From Corbicula japonica (taxonomy: Eukaryota > Mollusca > Bivalvia > Venerida > Cyrenidae), in the NCBI GenBank assembly GCA_038501625.1, contig JAZAYU010000008.1, positions 2,480,001-2,544,000 of the forward strand: 64,000 nt of DNA, read 5' to 3'. The notes under the pieces were generated by a model. It saw only the letters and a program-made list of their open reading frames with translations, was not told the origin of the DNA and did no database searches. The position numbers and the translations under genes are program-made. This document shows, in pieces, positions 1-10,988 of this stretch (positions within the stretch are counted from its first letter, which is position 1; each line of letters begins with the position of its first letter).

Positions 1-526
1 GTGCATCATGCCATTTCAGAGATTTTTCTTTTTTCGTTTTTGTCTATGGCAAAGCAATTGCAAGGTGTGCAATACCTTAAAGAGAATCAAATAGATACAG
101 TTTACTCATACCATTTATATGCCCTTGCCACAAATCTGGCATTGCCCGATCAAATTTCTGTATGATTCACCTTACTGTCAGCTGTTGTAATTTGAAAGTG
201 CCATTAGTATAATAATAATAATAATAATAATAATATGATCTTTATTTTACAAAGATAACTAATTAAGACAAAATCATCCCTTACACCGGTAATGACATCA
301 AATTACAAACAAATACAATATTTGCATGTATAAGAGCTTAGTGAAACTGAAGAAAATGCTTATTTACAATGAGGCCTTCCAATCATTAGTAAATAGTGCA
401 AGACTTTTCAGTGTGCTAACCAAACATTTTTCTATAAAAACTTATAATGTAAAATAATGTAGATATCAAATATAAAATGAAATTGACAAAATGTTTAGAT
501 TTAATTACAAGTGTTGTAATTTGCAG
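1..526. other. Gene-free stretch; possible intron of an unidentified gene
   Basis: AT-rich sequence with no convincing coding region. It contains a (TAA)n microsatellite at about 209-235. If the exon at 527-610 is real, this stretch is its upstream intron, and the rest of the gene lies outside the window. Confidence 0.4.
209..235. repeat. (TAA)n microsatellite
   Basis: About eight uninterrupted AAT/TAA trinucleotide units are visible. Confidence 0.9.
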
Positions 527-610
527 ATCAGCTACCAGAATGGAGTGCTTGCCAGTGCAGGGGCAGACATATCAGTTGGGATGTGGATTCCAAAGAACAG
601 GCCTTACTGA
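527..610 (+). CDS. Possible terminal coding exon of an unidentified gene
   Basis: An AG at 525-526 (context TTTGCAG) is followed by exactly 28 codons in phase 0, ending in TGA at 608-610. The peptide begins ISYQNGVLASAGADIS and ends MWIPKNRPY; its composition and codon use look protein-like, unlike surrounding DNA. No ATG-started frame explains it, so it would be the last exon of a plus-strand gene starting before position 1. The family was not recognised. The acceptor's pyrimidine tract is weak, so the call is tentative. Confidence 0.35.
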   Translation: MSYQNGVLASAGADISVGMWIPKNRPY

Positions 611-684
611 AAGCTTACTTCATCACAAGCTTCCAATATACACACACTAGCCATTAGATGTCTTTGTCTTTGGATTGCAAACTA

Positions 685-838
685 GGCCAAAGATTATAAA
701 ACTGAAAATGGTGACCAGTTGCAAATCTCAAGCATCTGATTGGCTGAAATGAACATTTGTCTCCATTTTAGACAATCAGGTGCTAGGGATTTGAGACTGG
801 TCTTTAATCTCAGTTTTATAATTTTCGTCCCTGATTTT
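685..838. repeat. Dispersed inverted repeat, GAGACCAGTCTCAAATCTC family
   Basis: A short MITE-like element whose two halves are near reverse complements (TAAAACTGA...TCAGTTTTA ends, with CAAATCTCAAGCATCTGATT inside). Related copies occur near 32,865, 33,000, 45,300, 49,283 and 62,440. No coding capacity. Confidence 0.7.
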
Positions 839-1820
839 GTATGAACTTGATTTTAACATGCTGTGGGCATGGTGGGAGGCAGCAACAAAATATTGGTGTT
901 TCTCTATCATATTGATAGAAACCAAGTATTATTCTGTATAATCTCAAGCCTTTAGCTCCACCCTAGCTGTAGTCATAAAGTAGTAAGCGTTAGTGACTGT
1001 ATTTATGTGGCATATACATCTTGGTCAATTTTGTCAAGAAAATGTTCAAGAATAGAAATTACAAAGGGGTAAACAAATTAAAAATACATTTATATCAGTC
1101 GACCAGTCTTAATTGTGGTTTCCGGAGCAACTTGTCAAGGAATTTCAACCTAACTAAACACAAGTGATCACCACTAATAGTCAGACTGTATCGTGAAACA
1201 TGCTCCTTTCTTAAGGTCACATTTAATGGTGAGAATATGCAAAACTTTGCAACTAAGAAAGGAACTTAGCCAATCTTTAAAATTAAGTCCAAGTATTGGA
1301 CAAATTATTGTGGACAGTGGTGAAACTATGTTGATTTATTTCTTGTTTTAAGTGCCAATTCCATTGATTATTCATTGTTGTGATTTGATTTTTCATTAGC
1401 AATGCAATTTTTTTCTTATTTTCGTTAACAATCAATTTTGTTTTAAAGTTCATTTATTCATTTGTTTAAATGCCATATTAAAGAAATTCAAACCCATAGA
1501 ATTTGTTTCTGTTGTCAGTTTAAATGTATGTCGTTGTTGATTCATCTACAATGTTTTATACATAATTTCGGTAGATAAACTAAAATTTCAAGCCCTTGGT
1601 AAAAATGACCTCATCTGTTCATAGTTCTATGTAAGACAGACCAGTTCTCTGCTTGCCCTTGATGTGCAGCTAAACTAGATGCAAACCGAAATTCACATAG
1701 ATGCAGCATGATGTGGTTCTACTGTCAATGAAGGTGTGATGAGTAGGAAGGATCCATAGTTCCATTACAGTCACAATCTTGCAGAATACTTGAGGTTAAA
1801 ATAAATGGGTTTTAATACAG

Positions 1821-2200
1821 GTGCAAAAGTGTAGATCCAGAATAGCCAGAACATTCTTGCTATCTCATCTTGATCTAAACTGAAAGCTTTTTGGTCAGAA
1901 ATAACCTAATTAATCTAAAAGCTAACAGTGTAGATTCCAACATATAGTAGGGTGCCATTTTGGCACATTTTATATTGAATTTCTATTTACATACCCTTTA
2001 CTCCAAATGTTACTATTGCATGTCGACCAGTGTAGAACCATCAGCCAACAAATCCATGCTGTCTGATCTGGATCTACTCTGGCCCATCTTGGTCAGAAAC
2101 AACCCAATGAATCTAAAAACAAACAGTGTAGATCCTGATCAGATGGCACAAATGTGGCGGCTGATAGGGATTTACTCTGTTTCGCCCATAGATAACAGTC
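1821..2200. repeat. Two adjacent copies of the GTAGATCCTGATCAG dispersed element
   Basis: Contains AACAGTGTAGATTCC, GTAGATCCTGATCAGATGG and TTTGGTCAGAAATAACC segments shared with about twenty other places in the window. An 85-codon open frame across this region is a by-product of the repeat. Confidence 0.75.
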
Positions 2201-2332
2201 ATATTCAATATTGTTAATTTATTTTTACATGCAGCTGGTAGCTACAGCATTGTTGCAGTCTTCAGTATATATACCAGTATGCAAACATTATTTTGTTAAT
2301 TAAATATTAGTTATTTTTTTATCCTTTTTAGC

Positions 2333-3824
2333 TCACCTGAGCACGAAGTGCTCATGGTGAACTTTTGTGATCGCCTGATGTCCGTCGTCCGTCCGTGCCT
2401 TTGTCCGTCGTCAACTTTTTCTTCAAACGACTTCTTCTCCTGAACTCCTGGGCCAATCTTGCTGAAACTTGGCAGGAATGTTACTTGCATGAAGCTTTAC
2501 CAAAATTGTTCAAATGGTTCCAGTCCATTGCCTATCTAGGTCACAGAGGTTAAAAATAGATTTTGAACATGAAATTTTTAAAAATCTTCTCTGAAACCCT
2601 AAGGCCTAGAACTTTGATATTTGCTGTGTAGCATCACCTAGTGGTCCTCTACCAAGATTGTTCAAATTATAGCCCTGGGCTCAAAATTGGCCCCGCCCCA
2701 GGGGTCACTTCATTTTACATAGACTTATATAGGAAAATTTTTAAAAATCTTCTTGTCTGAAACCACAAGGCCTAGAGCTAAGATATTTGGCATTTAGCAT
2801 CCTCTAGTGGAACTCTACAAAGTTTGTTCAAATTATTTCCCTGGGGTCAAAATTGGCCCCACCCCAGGGGTCACTTCATTTTGCATAGACTTATATAGGA
2901 AAAACTTTAAAAATCTTCTTGTCTGAAACCACAAGGCCTAGAGCTTAGATATTTGGCATTTAGCACCCTCTAGTGGATCTCTACAAAGATTGTTCAAAAT
3001 ATTTCCCTGGGGTCAAAATTGGCCCCGCCCCAGGGGTCACTTCATTTGACATAGACTTATATAGGAAAAACTTTAAAAATCTTCTTGTCTGAAACCACAA
3101 GGCCTAGAGCTTAGATATTTGGCATTTAGCACCCTCTAGTGGAACTCTACAAAGATTGTTCAAATTATTTCCCTGGGGTCAAAATTGGCCCCGCCCCAGG
3201 GGTCACTTCATTTTACATAGACTTATATAGGAAAAACTTAAACAATCTTCTTGTCTGAAACCACAAGGCCTAGAGCTTAGATATTTGGCATTTAGCATCC
3301 TCTAGTGGAACTCTACAAAGTTTGTTCAAATTATTTCCCTGGGGTCAAAATTGGCCCCGCCCCAGGGGTCACTTCATTTTGCATAGACTTATATAGGAAA
3401 AACTTAATAAATCTTCTTGTCTGAAACCACAAAGCCTAGAGCTTAGATATTTGGCATTTAGCACCCTCTAGTGGAACTCTACAAAGATTGTTCAAATTAT
3501 TTCCCTGGGGTCAAAATTGGCCCCGCCCCAGGGGTCACTTCATTTTACATAGACTTATATAGGAAAAACTTTAAAAATCTTCTTGTCTGAAACCACAAGG
3601 CCTAGAGCTTAGATATTTGGCATTTAGCATCCTCTAGTAGAACTCTACATAGATTGTTCAAATTATTTCCCAGGGGTCAAAATTGGCCCCGCCCCAGGGG
3701 TCACTTCATTTTATATAGACTTGAATAGGAAAAACTTTAAAAATCTTCTTGTCTGAAACCACAAGCTGAGAGTACTTTTGTACTCAGGTGAGCGATATAG
3801 GGCCATCATGGCCCTCTTGTTTAT
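2333..3824 (+). mobile_element. Pearl-like element with a 166 bp core tandem array
   Basis: Begins with a stem-loop (AGCTCACC..GAGCACGAAGTGCTC..GGTGAAC), then a TCCGTCGTCCGTCC segment. At least seven tandem units follow, with an exact 166 bp spacing of the CCTAGA motif (2605, 2771, 2937, 3103, 3269, 3435, 3601). It ends in CAGGTGAGCGAT and a palindromic GGGCCATCATGGCCC followed by TCTTGTTT. It has no coding capacity. The plan (hairpin end, core repeat array, conserved right end) resembles the pearl/CvA-type non-autonomous Helitron-related elements known from bivalves; that assignment is inferred. Confidence 0.75.
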
Positions 3825-3899
3825 ATGTTATTGTTAAATCGTGTATTCAGTGTAATGTTGTCTAGAGTGAACTTGACTCTGACTTTTCCAGTGTATATT

Positions 3900-4690
3900 T
3901 TGCAAATCAGCAGGTGGCAGGGCAGGCGCTTTTTTGTTCGCGTGGTGGCAGGCAAGTTGCAGGCGGGGCGCAGGGCGATTTTTCCTCCGCGATCGAGACC
4001 TCAAGAGTCTACAAAAATCGGCCGGTGACTGCTAGAAACTAACTGCCACTCTCCAGCACCCGGCCTGCCACCGACATGCCACCGCCAGATTTTAATATAT
4101 CGGCCGGTGGCAGCGCGGAGGATGGGAGGCGGCAGTCAATGTCGGTAGGTGGCAGGACTGTGATCTGCCGATTTCAGACTTACAGACATTAGTTCATAAT
4201 GAATTGACTATTACCATACATAACAGTTCCTATGGCGTTCTTAATTGCACCAGATCGACTAAGAGACTTAAGAATAGCCCTTTCCCTTATTAACACTGAC
4301 CTTTGACCGCATATTGTGATGTTACAACTTTTACAACTATGAGAAATCAAGACCACAAGGTATGATTTATATATCAACCGAAAATGGCCTGTCACCGTCA
4401 GATTATCGGGCGGGCGCAGATCGGTGGCAGCTAGATCGCTCAATCGCCGACCGGCGGCAGTTGTAAATGGGCTGTCCCCCGCCCTGCCACCTAACTGCCA
4501 CTTGCAGGATATTTTGGGGTGTCACGTTTCCCGCGAGCCTTTGAAACCAACTGCCGTCAACAGGTGGCATTTTGTTGGCAGTTATATGTGACTGCTCTCA
4601 GCGATGTGTAAACAATCGACCGGCGGCAGCCAACTTCACGACTCTGCCGATGTCTAAAATCGGCCGGCGGCATTTAGCAATTGTGACGCT
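3900..4690. repeat. GC-rich island with many GGTGGCAG/CTGCCACC octamers
   Basis: The stretch is much richer in GC than its flanks. GGTGGCAG or its complement CTGCCACC (and one-base variants such as CGGCGGCAG) occur more than ten times on both strands, often next to ATCGGCCG. Ends are roughly inverted (near 3,905 and 4,665), so it is probably a transposon remnant. Short open frames here are not convincing genes. Confidence 0.55.
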
Positions 4691-4702
4691 AGCATTACAC
4701 CA

Positions 4703-4850
4703 TAGATATGCATTTAATGGCATGTTTCACCCTTGTAGATCCAGATCAGTGGGCACATCTAGGCCATCTGATCAGGATCTGCACTGTTACACTCGTAGCA
4801 TTTTGATCAGAAATGTGCCAGCTGATCTGGATCTAGTATGTTAGCCCATA
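4703..4850. repeat. GTAGATCCTGATCAG dispersed element
   Basis: Contains TTGTAGATCCAGATCAG, GATCAGGATCTGCACTG and GCTGATCTGGATCTA, as in the other copies. Confidence 0.7.
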
Positions 4851-4859
4851 TCATAAAGG

Positions 4860-7106
4860 CTTATATAATTATTATGGAGGAAAGGGATAAAAGCGAAAAA
4901 AAAATATGTAGTTAATTACACTACTTCTATATCTGGTATAAATGTCAAGAAGTTATTTATTTTATTACTTAAGTTTACTTGTCCAGTTACTCCTCTGTAA
5001 AACCTTTGTGTTCATTGATAGATAAAAAGGTTTTAAAGATGTTTAATGCTAATAAACATTGAATGGAATCAAGCTTTTTATTAGCTAAACACATTGCAAA
5101 GTTTATAGTTAATATAATGCAAATTGCAGCTTCGTAGTATATTTATTTCAGCTGTTTGTCTGTCAATTGCAAGGTTGGTCTGCAACAATCTTGTAGAGTA
5201 ACCTATTTAGTTATTAAGATAAAGGATCTAGTGTGTCATTAGCATGTATTGTACGTTTTCCAGACAAATTTGCGCTTTTGGCACAGTTCAGTCCTTACAA
5301 AAGTACTGTCATTTCACTGGTAATTGTTAATTCAGCAGAAAAATAGCCTCCCTAGTTCATATGCACAGATATGTTGCCATAGTTTGAGGATGAGTTTGAA
5401 ATTTAAGGTAATACCTTGCCTATTATTTTGCTTTTCAAAGAAAAGACACTACAACACTGGTGTTCACGGAGGTTTTAGGGTAAGCTTATATTTCAGGAAA
5501 TACTGAAGGCATTCAGTTGAAACTTGGGTAATATAATCCTCACACTGTAATTTACCAATAGGCAAAGTTTCAGAACCCCAACTATTCCAGTCATTATCAT
5601 GGCCCTTTTAACCTAAAAATTGTAAAGAATTACATAACCTTTATGTTGTAATTGTTGATAATAACTAAAATCAATTTAGATCAAAATAATTTTAAGTAAG
5701 CAATAGTATTGGTATATTATAAGGTTTATGCAATTAATATCCTCAACTCAACATTGGTTCAAAGGGCACACACCATTGACACAAAATCATTATATAAACC
5801 ATGTCACTTTAGTAACATGGTTGAGTTAACAGAAATCATTTTACAAATCAAAGTCTGTTTATGGTGACATAACTGACATAGCACTCGCATGACAACTTGC
5901 ATTACTTAGTTGTAGTTTTTTGTTTAGGTTTTAAAATATTTTTAAGGATTTTACCAAGAAATTGGTTCTTGTTTCATTTTTTTTCTGACTTTGTCCTGAT
6001 AAACAAGGTAAAACAGTTAATGCTGAAGGCTTGAAGGCACCATAGAGCTTTAATCCATTTTTCTGCTAAATTTTTGTTGTGGAGTTGGTGTCCTTAAATT
6101 TTAGTCACTCCATTTATTGTTCATTGGAGGATTATATAAAATGTTACTAATTTATTGAAAGAAAAGCTGGATGTCCTGGGTAATCTTGTCTTACACTGGT
6201 CACAAAATGTGAATAACGCTGTGTTGAGCAAACCCTTAACTTCATATATACTGGCTTAATTTTTAGTGCAATCAGTGTAGATCTGGATGAGCCAGCACAT
6301 CCATGCCAATTGATCAGGATCTACACTGGTCACTTCTTTTTGTCAGAAATAACCCAATTAATCAAAAAGAGAACAGTTTAGATGCTGATCAGATGGCATG
6401 AATGTGCCTACTCTAGATTCACTCTTCGACCATGGAAGAACAGCCATTTCCCAAGGAGTAAAGAGTTTAGGTTATTCTGGTCCAATGTTTTCATAAGATA
6501 GAACCAAAATCATCATTTATAATTATGTTCATAACATAAGCAATCCATTTAGCATAATTCCATAATAAAATCCATTACTCTGATACTACTGAACAAGAAG
6601 TTATCCATAAACCTGTGATATTTATTTATCTATTTATAATGACTGAATAGGCAGCATTAACTATTGAAAGCAAAAGTTGAGTATGAAATGACAAATGAAA
6701 GTTCTTTACGTTTTGTTAAACACTAGTATATATGGCAGTAGTTTGCTATCATTTGATTTTCCAGGGACATAATTTCACACATATGACGCAAATGACAATT
6801 TTGCGTAAACATGTATTCACGTAGTTGTATTATTGTCATAGGATAAGATACATTTATATTATATTATTAATACATGAATTTGCTGGTGTTTGAATTTTGT
6901 GCACACTGCTTTGAGTGAAATATGTGAAAATGAAACCCACACAAAAAGTAATGATACCATATAAAGTTAAAGTCTTACAATTAGTAAACAAATTTTAGCA
7001 CCACTGTATACACAATCTAGCAAAATACTATTTTTTTGGAAATTTCCTGGCCTATAAAAATGTACATGCAATGTATATTTTCAAAACTATTGTTTGCCAC
7101 ACCTTT
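4860..7106. other. Gene-free stretch; likely includes the 3' UTR of the minus-strand TRIM gene
   Basis: No exon could be supported. It holds one GTAGATCC-family element (6,228-6,470). TTTATT at 6,621-6,626 reads AATAAA on the minus strand, about 480 bp past the TRIM stop, and is a candidate poly(A) signal. Confidence 0.45.
6228..6470. repeat. GTAGATCCTGATCAG dispersed element
   Basis: Full-length copy running from an AACCCTTAACTTCATATATA-like left end to GGAGTAAAGAGTT at the right end. Its halves are inverted around the TTGTCAGAAATAACC centre. Confidence 0.75.
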
Positions 7107-10100
7107 CTACTCTTGCATTTGGTAGACACTAACATCATTAGAGAACCTTTCCATGACTAGCAAACTGTTTGTGTCCCAGCAGCTCTTCAGGTGTATTGGT
7201 TTACTGAGGCCTGATATGATTTGATGAAGTCGGTCACCGGCTCGTTGAATTTGATGAACATTTGCAGACGTCAATCCACAGATGTAAATATTGCCTTCTT
7301 CATCCTTTGTACAACTTGTAGGTTTCCTCAGCCCAGGATCCATAAACATACTGCGCACCTGGGCTGTTGAGTCAACCCTAACAAGGCAGCCATTAATGTC
7401 TGCAGAGTCTCCGTCACCTTGACAACAGACATAGATTCTGTCCTTAGTATCAACACATACTGATATTGGCCATTTCATGTTGGGGTCTTGCGAACCAAGA
7501 CTGCAGGAAATCAGCTCTGTGCCCTTCTTGTTCAGGAACAAGATCATGTGATCATCACTGTTTGTAACAGTAACTAGCTTATCATCGAAAGAATCAAGCC
7601 CCCAGCACTCTAATCTTGTTTGGATACTGTCTGAAAATTTCATGCCATCTTGTAAACTCAAGAAATGAATTCTCTTCTCTTTCGGTACAGTAACTGCCAC
7701 CTGATTTGATGAGTATGGAGTAACGTCAAATGCAGCACCTTCTGTTTTAAAATCTGACATCAGTTTGAAGTCACGATCTAGAACTTTAAGTTTCTTATTA
7801 TTATAATCAACAAGAACCAATCTGCCATCCGCCATGACCGTAGAACCTGTAATATCACAGGGACTTTTATCATTATGCATTCGGACACCAAAACTGTTCA
7901 CCTTCACTGCACACATTTCAGTTGGTGTACGCTTGATGTGTGGACTTCCTTTCTTTGGGGTGGATGGAATTGTGACGACAGGTGGAGGAAGTGGCGGGAT
8001 CTCGAAACTATTCTCTTCTGTGACCACATCAATAGCATCCTTCAACATCACCATACAGGCCTCCATCTTGGCACTCACCTGAAAAATGCCTTAACCATCA
8101 GAAATTCTCATGTATGCAACATGTGATGTGTCTTTAACCCTTTACTCCATATATATGCCCTTATGGCGTGGGCAAACAGATCAGCTGGTACATCAATGCA
8201 ATCTGATTAGGATCTGCACTTGTCACTAACAATATAAATCAAAAGGTGAACAGTGTAGATCCTGATCAGATGGCATGTATGTGTTTGCCCATGAAATAAA
8301 GTTGTGTCAATGGAGTAAAGGGTTAACATAGTGCAGTTTGATAAGGATCTGCACTGTTTGCCTTTAAGTTTATTATAGTGTTTCTGTTCAAGAAGAGAAC
8401 AGTGTAGATCCTGATCAGATGGCACAGACATACAGGCCAATTTTGATCTACACTGGACTTAAATGGGATAAAAGCACTATCCACAGAGTAAATGATTAGC
8501 AACAGTAATTATAAGCAGCTCTAAATCTATAATCTATCTGGTCCAATCAGTTCATGTGGTTACCAGCTTGCAGTATTTGATAAACATGTTTAGTCATTTT
8601 TCATTACTTTTTTCCTTAAATATTTCATTTACATAATCTAGGTGCTCAAACAATTTACAATGTGCTAGAAAGACCATGATTTTTAGTGTATTTTTTTAAA
8701 ATAGATTTTAATAACATAAGAACTTCAAATGACCAAAAATACCCTTTCTTAAAATTTCGGTGCTGAAGGTTTCGACACAAAAGTCAATTCATGTACTGTA
8801 ACCCAATTTTATGGTTCAAGCAGAATTAGCTGTACCCTATCTAGAAATATTAGCAAAACTCTAAATTGATGAAAATCAATCATTACATACCTGAAGTTTG
8901 AAGTTAGTCACAGGAAGTGTGATATTTCCCATCTCCATCTCAACCATTTTCAGGTTGGCCTCAGCAGTGCGCAGTGCCAGCAGACGTTTGGATGGAATGT
9001 CACAGGATTTAGCCTCCTCTAACTCACTTAGGGAAGTCTCTACATCTGCTGTTAGCTCCTACAAAATATTAGATTTTCATGTGGAAATATTTATAACATT
9101 CTTAGTAACCTTACTTCATTTACATTTAACCCTTTACTCCATAGATGTTTTAATCACATGGCAACAGTGTAGATCTATATCAGCCAGTACATCTGTGCCA
9201 TCAGCTCAGGAACTACACTATTCGAGTTTTGTTTCATTAGGTTATATCTGACCAAGACACAACCATTGCAGATCCACTGGTTGCACAGGCATAAAAATGC
9301 ATATATATATATATGGAGTAAAGGGTTAAATAAAACTACTTTCCTATTTTCAAGTGGTTACCAACTTACCAGTACCTGCTGATAAATCTAACACTTTCTG
9401 ATTTTCAAAAAAAAACTATGAAAGACTTTTAAAAAGTTACACATGGGCACAGGGAAACATTGCAGCCTTTCACTAGACAGTGAAACTGAAACAAAATAAT
9501 GTGTAATATGTTTCATTTGAATTGCAAATATATCTTTGTGTTTACCTTTATGTATTAAAAGCTTATCACTATTAGCTTTCTACATGTATAAGACATTTAT
9601 ATAGGTATTTTTTTTCAATTCATATAAGCATGCTATTTAAGATAGTAAGGACCCATGCTGTGGATTTATGTTTTACCTGCAAACTGTTTTGTTACATTTA
9701 ATCTCAAGACAATTATTTGAAAACTGGGAAACAGCAACTTCAAACCTGATTTACAATTGAATATTACATACACTATCAAGGGCTCAGTGCAAAAGAGATG
9801 TACCTATATTCTTCAGAAGATAAGAGTTTTACAGCTCTGAAGCCTTAACCCTTTCCACCTTATATATGCTGTTATGGCATGGGCAAACAGTGTAGATCCA
9901 GATAAACCGGCACATCCCTGCTGTCTGACCAGGATCTGCACTGTTCGCTTTTTGATTTTGAGGTTATTTCTGACCAAAAAGCGAACAATGCAGATCCTGA
10001 TCAGAATGCAGTGATGAGTTTGCTGATCTGAATCTACAATGGTTGCACATGCTATAAAATGTGTATGTATAAATAGAGTAAAGGGTAAATATATTCACGA

Positions 10101-10988
10101 CAGCACCTGTGTTAAGATCAGTCAATTTGGTCTGAAGGTCTACCAGCCAATGATTGCAACAGAAACCCAGTCCATACCAAGTTTGTCCATTTATTATTTT
10201 TAAAGTTATGACAAATCAAGTGCTTGTTGACTAAATATACCATAATTTCAGTGTAAAATAAGCATCTGCTTTTTTAAGAACTCTAGAATACTTACTTCTA
10301 GCATGGTTCTTTGTTTCTGCAAACAAGACATGCCTTGCTTCTTCAAGTTTGTCCCTTTATTAAGAATTCTCTCTTCTAACGAGTCAAAGGCAGCATTGAA
10401 TGTTTCCCTCAAATTTCTCAGCTCCAGCATCAGATTTTCTTCATCTTTTGAAACATTGTCAATTTTAGTTGAAATTTCATCAATCACTATACCAAGATGA
10501 TTCTTGTACCGTTTAAGGTTTTCGTTAATGTCTCCACGCTTCGCAGTGTAGTAAGTACTTTTAACGTAATCATTCATGTCTAGCACTCTGCAATGTCTGT
10601 GATTTGTTAGAATACACTTGCTGCAGACAAGAATGTCATGTGTAACACATACAAGATCTGCCGACTTGTCCGGATGCAGTTTACATTTAGGCCAATCATC
10701 ATTATGCTGGGTGATCGCATCCATCATCGACAGCACCAGACGATTGATCGGGAATGCCACAACCTGAATTTCGATGCTGCTCGCCTTCGGGAGTTTTGTG
10801 ACTGTCCGGCACACTGGACATGGGAAGTCGCCATGGTGCTGCTCAAGCCGGTCAATATTTGTGATCAGATTCTTGAGGCAGTCATGACACAGACTATGTT
10901 GGCATGGTAACGTGCGAGGCTGGCGGAGTATTTCTTTGCAAACTGGACACAGAAGCAAATCTCCAATAGTAGAAACTAGTGACGCCAT
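7107..10988 (-). CDS. TRIM-type RING/B-box/coiled-coil protein with C-terminal beta-propeller
   Basis: Three coding exons, all joined in phase 0: 10988-10296 (231 codons, donor GTAAGT), 9058-8891 (56 codons, donor GTATGT) and 8078-7107 (323 codons plus stop); 610 aa. Residues 14-60 form a C3HC4 RING (C14, C17, C29, H31, C34, C37, C57, C60). Residues 102-132 form a B-box (C102, H105, C114, H117, C122, C125, H130, H132). Residues about 150-280 are Glu/Lys/Leu-rich, as in a TRIM coiled coil. The last exon has NHL-like blades (GRLVLVDYNNKKLKVLD, DRIYVCCQGD, GNIYICG). By family knowledge such proteins are E3 ubiquitin ligases, often expanded in bivalves and linked to innate immunity or RNA regulation; the substrate cannot be told. 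The ATG at 10988 opens directly before the RING, the usual TRIM position. No inactivating change is seen. Confidence 0.9.
8136..8324. repeat. GTAGATCCTGATCAG dispersed element, full length, in TRIM intron 2
   Basis: Starts AACCCTTTACTCCAT and ends ATGGAGTAAAGGGTT, an exact terminal inverted repeat. This is the clearest copy of the family and lies just upstream of TRIM exon 3. Confidence 0.85.
8335..8495. repeat. GTAGATCCTGATCAG dispersed element, partial, TRIM intron 2
   Basis: Contains AAGGATCTGCACTGTTTGCC and AACAGTGTAGATCCTGATCA, directly following the copy at 8,136-8,324. The terminal inverted repeats are degraded. Confidence 0.7.
9128..9326. repeat. GTAGATCCTGATCAG dispersed element, TRIM intron 1
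   Basis: Starts AACCCTTTACTCCATAGATG and ends TGGAGTAAAGGGTT; a short (AT)n run lies near the right end. Confidence 0.8.
9847..10088. repeat. GTAGATCCTGATCAG dispersed element, TRIM intron 1
   Basis: Starts AACCCTTTCCACCTTATATA and ends GAGTAAAGGGT. Internal AACAGTGTAGATCCAGATAA and GCAGATCCTGATCAG are diagnostic. Confidence 0.8.

Larger units (their letters stand above)
611..2332. other. Gene-free stretch with dispersed short repeats
   Basis: No coding exon could be supported. Apart from the short inverted repeat at 685-838 and two GTAGATCC-family copies at 1,821-2,200, the sequence is unstructured AT-rich DNA. Confidence 0.6.
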
